From an uncultured Desulfosporosinus sp. (GTDB lineage Bacteria; Bacillota; Desulfitobacteriia; Desulfitobacteriales; Desulfitobacteriaceae): a DNA stretch of 39,922 bases. Below the pieces are notes generated by a model. It searched no databases and had not been told where the DNA came from. It saw only the letters and a list, made by a program, of their open reading frames with translations. The stretch is taken from the NCBI GenBank assembly GCA_927405585.1, contig CAKMJS010000142.1, positions 1-39,922 of the forward strand. The letters are read 5' to 3'. Below are positions 25,924-32,031 of the stretch, in pieces. Numbering within the stretch: position 1 is the stretch's first letter; each line of letters opens with the position of its first letter. The position numbers and the translations under genes were made by a program.

Positions 25924-26062
25924 TAGAGTTAGAAAAATAGCCACCCTACTCTAAAATATGGACTAAATAAACTGACGAGAAGCCCAATGGGAATTAATAT
26001 CCAGTCCCATTCCTCTCAGAGTTAAAGTTCCAATCATTACCGAGGGAAGATTATTAACCTCT
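25924..26062 (-). pseudogene. decayed fragment of the ArsB-like transporter gene
   Basis: Two blocks match the neighbouring transporter. About 25925-26005 resembles its last codons (GTTAGAAAAATAGCCA is shared), and about 26015-26057 resembles an internal stretch near 24420-24465 (GAGGGAAGATTATTAA is shared). Roughly 150 bases between the blocks are missing, and both blocks carry substitutions. This looks like a remnant of a tandem duplication. The rest of 25666-26172 holds promoter P3, the leader, and no other gene. Confidence 0.65.
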
Positions 26063-26172
26063 CGTCGGAATCCCAATTTCTAGGTGCGCAATTCTGCGAT
26101 TTTTATCATATACTTTTCTAAGAATTCAATCTCTATTGAGTGTGAAAATTAAAGCAAAGGACTGTTTGAATC

Positions 26173-26829
26173 TTGAGCAACCTTACATCTATAGTAATTA
26201 TTAACGTAACCGATGTATCCTCTAATGACTTTAAAGCCGTTATGGAAATGTATAAAAAGGAATTTCCCATTGAAGAACAAAAATCCTTTGAACAAATTGA
26301 AACCTTGCTATTGCGAAAAATCTATTCACTGTTTGTGGCAAGGCATAAGTATTTCGACCCGATAATTGGCTTTGCGTTTGTCATGTTTAATAGTGATCCG
26401 AAATTTATCTATTTGGACTATTTGGCAATTGATCCAATATTTCAGAGATGTGGGTTTGGTACCATAGTTTTTAATAGTATAGTTGAGATGCTAAAACCAA
26501 ACTCCATTGGTATCATGTTGGACTTTGAAATATCTGAGCTGGCCGAAAATGAACAAGAAAAATTAATAAGAGAAAAACGAAAACAATTCTATCTTCGCTT
26601 AGGTTGTCATGTGCTAAAAGATATTGATTATCGGCTACCTATTACTGATGGGAAATCCGTTCCTATGGTTTTAGCATTTAAACCAGGAGGGTCAATTCGG
26701 GTCCTTCCATCGGAAGTAGTTAAACAACTTATTGTTATCGCCTATGACAAAATTCACTCTGACGTCCTTGATAGGCATGAAGTATTTAAAAGTTATATGT
26801 CTAGCATCAACGATCAATATTTTCGCTAA
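26173..26829 (+). CDS. GNAT-family N-acetyltransferase
   Basis: A 218-aa protein with the acetyl-CoA-binding motif A of GNAT enzymes (YLAIDPIFQRCGFGTIVF, about residues 82-99) and supporting beta strands before and after; the C-terminal ~45 residues are extra to the fold. It starts with TTG at 26173, with AAAGGA about 12 bases upstream, so the start is uncertain. It is transcribed away from the ArsB-like gene and towards the homospermidine-synthase-like gene. Polyamine acetylation is possible from context, but nothing in the sequence proves the substrate. Confidence 0.8.
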   Translation: MSNLTSIVIINVTDVSSNDFKAVMEMYKKEFPIEEQKSFEQIETLLLRKIYSLFVARHKYFDPIIGFAFVMFNSDPKFIYLDYLAIDPIFQRCGFGTIVFNSIVEMLKPNSIGIMLDFEISELAENEQEKLIREKRKQFYLRLGCHVLKDIDYRLPITDGKSVPMVLAFKPGGSIRVLPSEVVKQLIVIAYDKIHSDVLDRHEVFKSYMSSINDQYFR

Positions 26830-26956
26830 GTATCTAAATAGTGTGGAATTTTCAAGATGAAAAGCCTTTTTTATTAAAATTACATAGAATGGCTTTTCGA
26901 TGACCAATATAAGATACTAATTTAGCAATATAATCTTCATTTGAACAAAATTAGTT

Positions 26957-26983
26957 TGACCCGACACGCTATGTATCGGGTCA
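26957..26983. terminator. convergent hairpin
   Basis: TGACCCGA and TCGGGTCA pair (8 bp) around 11 bases, 14 bases past the stop of the minus-strand gene at 26998. There is no good T run on either side. A longer-range pair GAAAAGCC/GGCTTTTC lies nearer the GNAT stop (about 26866-26900). Confidence 0.5.
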
Positions 26984-26997
26984 TTCCTAACTCTTAA

Positions 26998-28266
26998 TTA
27001 AGCTCCATATTGACATACCCTTTGAAGCAGACTTCCCTGCGAAGTATTATTTTCTCCTACCGAAAAATCTGTCAAATAATAACTCAGATATTCCCCATAG
27101 TTTGTGTGTGTTTTTAACAATAGTTCGTCTACATAATAAATCCCTTGGGGAAGATTATCTAACATAAGGGTTGAAATTGCAGCATATATTCCACATGCCA
27201 CTTGGAAATAAGTGGCATTGACCTTGTATTTGTTATAAACATCCATATTCTTTAAAACATTATACATGAACTTTTCTTTATCCTCATAGACAAGAAGTAC
27301 CCCTACTAAATCCTCACCTTCAAGTTCTTCAAGTGCAGGGTCAAGTACCTTCATATCCCACTGCCACAAATCATCAACATGGTCGAGATTTGATCGTATC
27401 AATTCTGTAGTATGGTCGTTTATTTTATAAATAAATCCAGTTTCCATATCAAATATTTTTCCAAGTGTGATTGCTTCTTCGTGCGCCATCAAGCAACCAG
27501 TAAAACTTATTTCTCCCAATGATACTTTAAATTTAATGTCAAATACTTTTTCGTATAGAAAAAGCGGCATTCGATGTTTTAGGAACATAGGATAGCCTGA
27601 TATTGCTTCATCTAGAAAACATTCCGGCGACCAGGTGGTATAAATGGTTTGTTTATCAGCTAATGAGTTGTCAGCGTAAAAGGAATTATCATGTTCAACT
27701 ATATAACACCCAATTGGATTTTCATCAGGATTTTGTTTAATCAGTTCTAATGCCATCCACTGAACAACGCCCGGATTCATTCCTGAGCAAATTATTGCTG
27801 TTGATCTTTTGAAATTATGCTTATGCTTCTCAAATACATTATACCTTTCGATTAAACCAAAGCCCTCAAATGATTCATCTTCATCGATCATGGTGTTTTC
27901 AAAGGCGGTATTAATATAATTAACGTTTAATTCATCGCAAATCCTTAATGTTGCGACAGTATCTGCGAATGAGCAATCAATTACAAGAGTTGTTTTAGTG
28001 TGTTTAAGATGTTCCTTAAACATTGCGGTGTTATTAATATCAAAACTATAAGTGTATAAGTTGTTTTGTAAATTAGGAAATAAATTCTTATAATAACCAA
28101 TTTCCCTTTGTTTTGAATCTATTAAGTGAAATTTCGAGTTAACAATACAGTCATGAATGGGATCTGTTTTATCTTGAGCAGATTTATTTAAGATAGATAA
28201 TATCGCCTTCGCCACCCCGCCAGCACTTCCAAGTACTGAAAAATTGATAAAGTGTTCATTGGCCAC
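26998..28266 (-). CDS. homospermidine synthase-like saccharopine dehydrogenase family protein
   Basis: A 422-aa NAD(P)-dependent enzyme. The N-terminal Rossmann segment is FSVLGSAGGVAKAIL (about residues 9-23). Family features are GMNPGVVQW (152-160), TTWSPECFLDEA (200-211) and AHEEAITLGK (251-260), similar in type to homospermidine synthase. Carboxy(nor)spermidine dehydrogenase belongs to the same superfamily and cannot be excluded. GTG at 28266 is chosen because GGAG lies 8 bases upstream; an ATG three codons earlier is too close. It shares a promoter cassette with the spermidine-synthase-like gene at 29343, which supports a polyamine role. Confidence 0.75.
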   Translation of the reverse strand: MANEHFINFSVLGSAGGVAKAILSILNKSAQDKTDPIHDCIVNSKFHLIDSKQREIGYYKNLFPNLQNNLYTYSFDINNTAMFKEHLKHTKTTLVIDCSFADTVATLRICDELNVNYINTAFENTMIDEDESFEGFGLIERYNVFEKHKHNFKRSTAIICSGMNPGVVQWMALELIKQNPDENPIGCYIVEHDNSFYADNSLADKQTIYTTWSPECFLDEAISGYPMFLKHRMPLFLYEKVFDIKFKVSLGEISFTGCLMAHEEAITLGKIFDMETGFIYKINDHTTELIRSNLDHVDDLWQWDMKVLDPALEELEGEDLVGVLLVYEDKEKFMYNVLKNMDVYNKYKVNATYFQVACGIYAAISTLMLDNLPQGIYYVDELLLKTHTNYGEYLSYYLTDFSVGENNTSQGSLLQRVCQYGA

Positions 28267-28268
28267 TT

Positions 28269-28304
28269 TCATCACTCCAATTATAGTTTGTACTATAACC
28301 TATG
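28269..28304 (-). repeat. 36-bp promoter/leader cassette, copy 1
   Basis: This block differs by one base from 30486-30521. On the minus strand it runs from CATAGG through the palindrome TTATAGTACAAACTATAA to GGAGTGATGA, so it carries a -10, a possible hairpin and the ribosome site of the 26998 gene. Confidence 0.85.
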
Positions 28305-28323
28305 TACAAGGCGCTTCAACTGT
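28296..28323 (-). promoter_or_regulatory. sigma-K-like promoter of the homospermidine-synthase-like gene
   Basis: AC, 17 bases, CATAGGTTA on the minus strand, about 30 bases before the start codon. Confidence 0.55.
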
Positions 28324-28542
28324 GAGGATAAGCCTATATTTAATCTACTCTTGCTCGACAGCTTACTTGGAGCGTATATGGGGGTTACCTCAGGATTAGC
28401 CATACCAAATTATGTTGTCAACATCCATCCACGAAATAGGATATGGGATGATCATTTAAATACAATTGCATGAGTTCTAGATTTCTCAAATATGTCAAAG
28501 GAGCAGGATTGATACCCATAAATATCATGTCAGTATATTGAT

Positions 28543-28610
28543 TAGGAAACCACATTGTTAATCTTATAAGGGAAAATATAAATAATTCAAATAGACTTGA
28601 TGGTTTCCTA
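28543..28610. repeat. 10-bp inverted repeat in a 540-base gap
   Basis: TAGGAAACCA and TGGTTTCCTA (perfect) lie 48 bases apart. Directly after, about 28632-28672, ATCGCAAAACTA and TAGTTTACGAT form another imperfect stem followed by CCTATTTT. The gap 28324-28864 has no gene I can support. A small RNA with a terminator is conceivable. Confidence 0.4.
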
Positions 28611-28798
28611 TAGATATAGTAGTAAAAAAGAGATATCGCAAAACTATCTATTGAAGTAGTTTACGATACCTATTTTGTGATTTATTAGGGAGTTCATACA
28701 TCTCTTAAGTGTGTGGATAAGCTGACTTATTGCATAAAAAAATCAACCCTTTAATTCCCATTGGTGCGTTGTTATATTTTGAAAATAATTAATAAACC

Positions 28799-28851
28799 CT
28801 GCGTCTGTACAATTCCATTCGGGCTTTGCCTCTTTCCGGTTTTAGACGCAG
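28799..28851. repeat. structured element downstream of the 46-aa gene
   Basis: CTGCGTCT and AGACGCAG close a 37-base interior that itself contains CGGGC..GCC and CCGG pairs. It lies 14 bases past the 46-aa stop on the minus strand. There is no clear T run, so it may be more than a terminator. It does not match a riboswitch class I recognise. Confidence 0.4.
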
Positions 28852-28864
28852 AATCTGAGCAGAA

Positions 28865-29005
28865 TTATTCCTTTATCAAGCCTCTGTTAACCAAAAACTC
28901 AACAACAAAAGGAAGCATAACTGCAATGAAGCTAGTAGTTGCCGAAATCAATTCCAGTTTTGAAACAACAGAATCAATTCCAGTTAATTCGTTGTCGTCT
29001 GACAT
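28865..29005 (-). CDS. 46-aa small protein, function unknown
   Basis: TAAGGAG lies about nine bases before the ATG. The product has an acidic head (MSDDNELTGIDS) and a moderately hydrophobic centre (about residues 22-40; ATTSFIAVMLPFVVEFLV) ending in a basic tail. Upstream (about 29050-29076) AC-N17-CATATTTTG fits the sigma-K pattern. Not recognised; a small membrane-associated sporulation product is a guess. Confidence 0.6.
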   Translation of the reverse strand: MSDDNELTGIDSVVSKLELISATTSFIAVMLPFVVEFLVNRGLIKE

Positions 29006-29183
29006 TTTTGCACACTCCTTATTTAATCTCCAAGGCTGGTACATTCATTGTTCTTTCTAATGTCAAAATATGTTAGACAAGGAACATTTGTCCATAAATT
29101 AGATAATTATTCGCAATGACCTTTAATGAGAAAAATTGTCTTAATTTTTGTAACTTTATTATTTGTTTAGCATATAATTTATA

Positions 29184-29250
29184 GAACCCGCCTTCATAAC
29201 GTATGTTCCAACTGATTCACATCATTGGTATACGCTATTGAGGCGGGTTC
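29184..29250. repeat. large GC-capped hairpin
   Basis: GAACCCGCC and GGCGGGTTC enclose further pairs (CGTAT/ATACG, CCAA/TTGG), giving a stem over 67 bases with TTTGTG on the plus side. It lies between the spermidine-synthase-like gene and the 46-aa gene, and may end transcription there or be a small RNA. Confidence 0.55.
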
Positions 29251-29278
29251 TTTGTGTAAAAGGTTTAGACATTATTTT

Positions 29279-29297
29279 GCCCCGCGTATTGCGGGGC
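29279..29297 (-). terminator. short GC hairpin after the spermidine-synthase-like gene
   Basis: GCCCCGC and GCGGGGC pair (7 bp, 5-base loop) about 45 bases past the stop. There is no clean T run. Confidence 0.45.
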
Positions 29298-29342
29298 TAG
29301 AATGGATTATTATCCTTTTCTTTATTTGCCAAATAAGATAAA

Positions 29343-30335
29343 TTAGCGTTCCCAGGATTCTTCTACAACATCTACCAGAAGGCTATTATAGTCTGTTTGT
29401 ACTTTTTTACTGTCCCATTCGCCTAATAAATAATAGGGGATACGCAACATATCCTGTAATCGCTCCTCATTCAAGTAACGGGTTGAAACCATAATTTTTA
29501 CATCGCTTGTGCAAATAGGCTTCTTTGCTGCCACACAGAATCCCCAGTCTTGTCCCCATTCGACGATAAAGTCAAAATGATAGGGCAAAGTATAAAAACT
29601 GGCTGCCTTGATCGTAGCCTGAACAGCCCAATAGTATGAAGGCATTTCAGAGGAAACAGAGCAGGCAACAGTTAGAATACCTCCTGGCTCCAAATGTTCA
29701 TTTAACAGGTTATAAAACTCTACACTGAAAAGACGAGCAAGTTCCGGGCACGTACCGGTTGGTTCCGGAAGATCAATAATGATGACATCCCACTTTTCTA
29801 ACGAGTTTTCCAAGAATATTCGCCCGTCCTCGATTATCGCACGAACTCTGGGATTATTCAGAGACCCCTTATTGAACGTTACAAAGGGTACGAAATTCTT
29901 GCCTAAGTCCATAATGGTGGAGTCAATATCGACTGCTGTAATCTCATTTACGTCCGGATAACGGAGAACTTCACGAGTTGAACCACCGCCACCCGAACCA
30001 ATAATAAGGACACGCTCCCGCTTTTGGGCAACGGCCATCGGCAGATGGATTAGTGCCTCTGCGTATTTGTCTTCACCTTCTGAAGTATTGAACATCTCGC
30101 TGCCATTTGCAAAAAGGGAGAATATTCCATCGCACTCTACCAAGGCTATCTTCTGCACGGAGTTTTTCATTTTTTTTATAACACGATATTCCCCATCCGG
30201 TTCCTCATCTTCCAAGATAAAATCATGAAGTGAACCTGCTCCCCAATATCGCCAGTACAACCAAATCAGGCTCTCAACAACTAATGCCGAACCTATTCCT
30301 AATCCAAATAATACGAATTTGTTCTGGTTAACCAT
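29343..30335 (-). CDS. spermidine synthase-like aminopropyltransferase with N-terminal membrane helix
   Basis: A 330-aa protein with one membrane helix (about residues 7-28) followed by a SpeE-type domain. Recognisable parts are GSEMFNTSEGEDKYAEALIH, the AdoMet loop LIIGSGGGGSTREVL (113-118; usual GGGDGG), AVDID at 134-138, EDGR at 159-162 and IIDLPEP at 186-192 (usual DSTDP; membrane forms often DLPDP). It therefore lacks the Asp of the glycine loop and has Glu191 for the second Asp, so activity or substrate may differ. The ATG follows GAGAGAGG. Most membrane aminopropyltransferases have several helices; this has one. Confidence 0.82.
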   Translation of the reverse strand: MVNQNKFVLFGLGIGSALVVESLIWLYWRYWGAGSLHDFILEDEEPDGEYRVIKKMKNSVQKIALVECDGIFSLFANGSEMFNTSEGEDKYAEALIHLPMAVAQKRERVLIIGSGGGGSTREVLRYPDVNEITAVDIDSTIMDLGKNFVPFVTFNKGSLNNPRVRAIIEDGRIFLENSLEKWDVIIIDLPEPTGTCPELARLFSVEFYNLLNEHLEPGGILTVACSVSSEMPSYYWAVQATIKAASFYTLPYHFDFIVEWGQDWGFCVAAKKPICTSDVKIMVSTRYLNEERLQDMLRIPYYLLGEWDSKKVQTDYNSLLVDVVEESWER

Positions 30336-30485
30336 GTTAATTTACCTCTCTCAATCAGTTTACTATTTTTTATGTTATGCAAATGTATGGTTTCGCGTGA
30401 TAATTATGAAACAACTGTAATTTATGTAAAATAATTTGGCAATTCTTCGTTCATTAAATCTTTTAAGAGCTTTGACTATGCACCC

Positions 30486-30521
30486 TCATCACTCCGATTA
30501 TAGTTTGTACTATAACCTATG
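30486..30521 (-). repeat. 36-bp promoter/leader cassette, copy 2
   Basis: One mismatch to 28269-28304, including the palindrome and GGAGTGATGA. Here the frame after the ribosome site stops after a few codons (about 30466-30490), so the start looks like a degenerate copy of the 26998 gene's beginning. Bases 30336-30485 to the next start hold nothing else clear. Confidence 0.8.
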
Positions 30522-30539
30522 AAAAAGGCCCTTAATCGT
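30513..30539 (-). promoter_or_regulatory. sigma-K-like promoter upstream of the spermidine-synthase-like gene
   Basis: AC, 16 bases, CATAGGTTA on the minus strand. The leader to 30335 would be about 170 bases. Confidence 0.5.
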
Positions 30540-30580
30540 GAGCCTTACATACATATTTAAAACAAGCTACCCAACTTGTC

Positions 30581-30607
30581 ACACTTTAAAAAACCGTACA
30601 TAACATG
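30581..30607 (+). promoter_or_regulatory. sigma-K-like promoter of gene 30697
   Basis: AC, 16 bases, CATAACATG; weaker -10 than the others but in the same ACACTTTAA context as the promoter at 22668. Confidence 0.4.
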
Positions 30608-30647
30608 AATTAGGTACAATCCCCCTTAGAGAATCTCGAATCTTCTC

Positions 30648-30674
30648 ATCTTATGTCGCCACGATTGTGGCAAA
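30648..30674 (+). promoter_or_regulatory. conserved leader hairpin, copy C
   Basis: ATCTTATGTCGCCACGATTG followed by TGGC, the same element as at 22228 and 22738. GCCAC pairs with GTGGC around GATT. It lies about 25 bases before the ATG. Confidence 0.65.
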
Positions 30675-30696
30675 TCAAAAAAGGGGGTCCAATCCT

Positions 30697-30930
30697 ATGT
30701 TATTTAGAAATTTAGGTTTCATCGGAGCATTATTTGACAGGTATCCAGTAGGAACGCGTTTAGGAATTGGGGTTGATGCAAGCTTCTGGGTGGGTCGTTT
30801 TGAGGGATTGCAGGATGGCGTTGCAATTCTAAGTAAGGCTCAATTATTTGCCAACATGGGTAAGCCCGTCGACGGAATTCGGCCGCTCGTTCGTATCCCA
30901 ATCTGCAAAATTACGTTTGTTTCAGAGTAA
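30697..30930 (+). CDS. 77-aa small protein, paralogue of the gene at 22276
   Basis: The ATG at 30697 follows GGGGG; an in-frame upstream start at 30667 lies inside the conserved leader hairpin and is rejected. The product shares GVDASFWVGRF, GVAILSKAQLFANMGKP and VDGIRPLVRIPI with the 97-aa protein but lacks its charged tail, ending CKITFVSE. The high identity of core, leader and terminator shows recent duplication. Function unknown; the family is not one I can name. Confidence 0.75.
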   Translation: MLFRNLGFIGALFDRYPVGTRLGIGVDASFWVGRFEGLQDGVAILSKAQLFANMGKPVDGIRPLVRIPICKITFVSE

Positions 30931-30939
30931 CAGCTGAAC

Positions 30940-30970
30940 AAGGGGTAGGATTTTTCCTACCCCTTGCTTT
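30940..30970 (+). terminator. terminator of gene 30697
   Basis: AAGGGGTAGGA and TCCTACCCCTT pair around three bases, then GCTTT. It is the same stem as after 22276. Confidence 0.8.
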
Positions 30971-30976
30971 CTGTCC

Positions 30977-31273
30977 AGAGACATATATCCCGGTGAAGAA
31001 ATAACCTGTGATTATGGAGTGATGGGTGATGATGAAGAGTTCGAATGTCTTCTAGAAGGAACCGCTCGAAGGAGTGTGAAAGCTGATGATTATTTGAATT
31101 GCTATCTTGAGTGGGATGAAATGGCCGAGGAGGCATTCAAAAGTTTCAATAGTGTTAACCAACCGCTTAAACATTTAATTAACAAAGAATTCGTCGACAA
31201 AGTAAGTGCAGTCGCGTGTGGATATGAGCCATTAGATTCTATTCTCACTACGTTTATATATGAGTCCGAATGA
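30977..31273 (+). pseudogene. 5'-truncated SET-domain protein fragment
   Basis: The frame from 30977 reads RDIYPGEEITCDYGV, the C-terminal motif of SET-domain proteins (normally followed by F.C.CG), then FECLLEGTARRSV and about 65 more residues to a stop. Everything 5' of this is missing: the frame closes at a stop inside the 30940 terminator. A GTG at 31019 could start an 84-aa product, but no ribosome site supports it. It looks like a remnant left by recombination at the terminator. Confidence 0.6.
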
Positions 31274-31352
31274 ACATCCACTGATCATTAGTAATAAGAT
31301 ATAGCAGTAAACCCATTATTTCCCATTATTCTAATAAAGGAGGCAAATATCC

Positions 31353-31523
31353 ATGAGTGAAGACCGGAAATGTTGTTGCGCCCCACTTGGATTAATCGAA
31401 ACTCAGTTAACGATTATTATTGTATTATTGTCTGCGTTTCTCTTCTGTTATTGTGTAAATGATGATGATGATGATGATGAACACTGTAAGAAAGATAAGA
31501 GAGATAAGAAAAAAAAATGTTAA
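31353..31523 (+). CDS. 56-aa single-pass membrane protein, Cys-rich head and charged tail
   Basis: AAAGGAGG lies 8-9 bases before the ATG. The product has a Cys-rich head (MSEDRKCCCAPLG), one helix (ETQLTIIIVLLSAFLFCYC, about residues 16-34), six consecutive Asp and a Lys-rich tail ending in Cys. The helix resembles that of the 22787 protein; the charged tail with terminal Cys recalls the 22276 protein. Function unknown; a cross-linkable or metal-binding spore-surface protein is a guess. Confidence 0.7.
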   Translation: MSEDRKCCCAPLGLIETQLTIIIVLLSAFLFCYCVNDDDDDDEHCKKDKRDKKKKC

Positions 31524-31542
31524 AAACATCGAGGAATTATAC

Positions 31543-31575
31543 TTGGCCTAGGTAATTTATTCCTAGGCCTTTTTT
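31543..31575 (+). terminator. terminator of gene 31353
   Basis: GGCCTAGG and CCTAGGCC pair around a 9-base AT loop and are followed by six T. The same GGCCTAGG stem ends the gene at 22787. Confidence 0.9.
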
Positions 31576-31616
31576 CAAAGCTCATCTTCACAACAAACAG
31601 GCCACTGTTTTATAAG

Positions 31617-31643
31617 ACAATTGTCATCGTCCATCATATCTTA
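31617..31643 (+). promoter_or_regulatory. sigma-K-like promoter of gene 31693
   Basis: AC, 16 bases, CATATCTTA; same -10 as the promoter at 22687. Confidence 0.5.
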
Positions 31644-31692
31644 ATAGTAGATTAAATATGTATTTTCATCAAAATAAGGAGGAGGAAATCCT

Positions 31693-31935
31693 ATGGAAAA
31701 GGAATATGAGACTGCCCGGCTCTTTAAGAATCGTAGGGCTGCAGATGGAATGAACACTGAAGAACAACAAGACTCGAATCAACAACAAAGCTCAGAATCC
31801 CAAAATAATTCACAGCAAGCTAGTCAAACAGACGAATCGGATGAATATCAGAATGAATCTTTCTTACCAAGAAGAGTTCAAAGAGCAGTACAAAGAGCTT
31901 CGGAGCTCCTCGGTCTTGACCGCAAAGAAGATTAG
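31693..31935 (+). CDS. 80-aa Gln/Ser-rich hydrophilic protein
   Basis: AAGGAGGAGG lies before the ATG. The product is MEKEYETARLFKNRRAAD, a low-complexity centre rich in Gln, Ser, Asn and Glu (about residues 22-55), then a basic, probably helical end (RRVQRAVQRASELLGLDRKED). No membrane helix. Size and composition resemble small sporulation proteins, but no family is recognised. A strong terminator follows. Confidence 0.7.
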   Translation: MEKEYETARLFKNRRAADGMNTEEQQDSNQQQSSESQNNSQQASQTDESDEYQNESFLPRRVQRAVQRASELLGLDRKED

Positions 31936-31980
31936 TCTTTTCTGATCGTATTAGTGCAAAAACTATTGCACTCAACGACA

Positions 31981-32023
31981 AAACCCGCTGTTTGCAGATC
32001 CAGGGCAAACGAGCGGGTTTTTT
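31981..32023 (+). terminator. terminator of gene 31693
   Basis: AAACCCGCTgTTTGC and GCAAACgAGCGGGTTT pair, then TTT. It lies between convergent genes and may serve both. Confidence 0.9.
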
Positions 32024-32031
32024 AAGGCACC

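Noticed and set aside
28252-28473. Plus-strand 73-codon frame
   Set aside because: It covers the promoter cassette of the homospermidine-synthase-like gene and has no ribosome site or motif.
28761-29060. Plus-strand 99-codon frame
   Set aside because: The minus-strand 46-aa gene inside it has a good ribosome site and a plausible promoter; this frame has neither.
31019-31273. Independent 84-aa gene
   Set aside because: It is the continuation of a truncated SET-domain frame that starts further left, and its GTG has no ribosome site.
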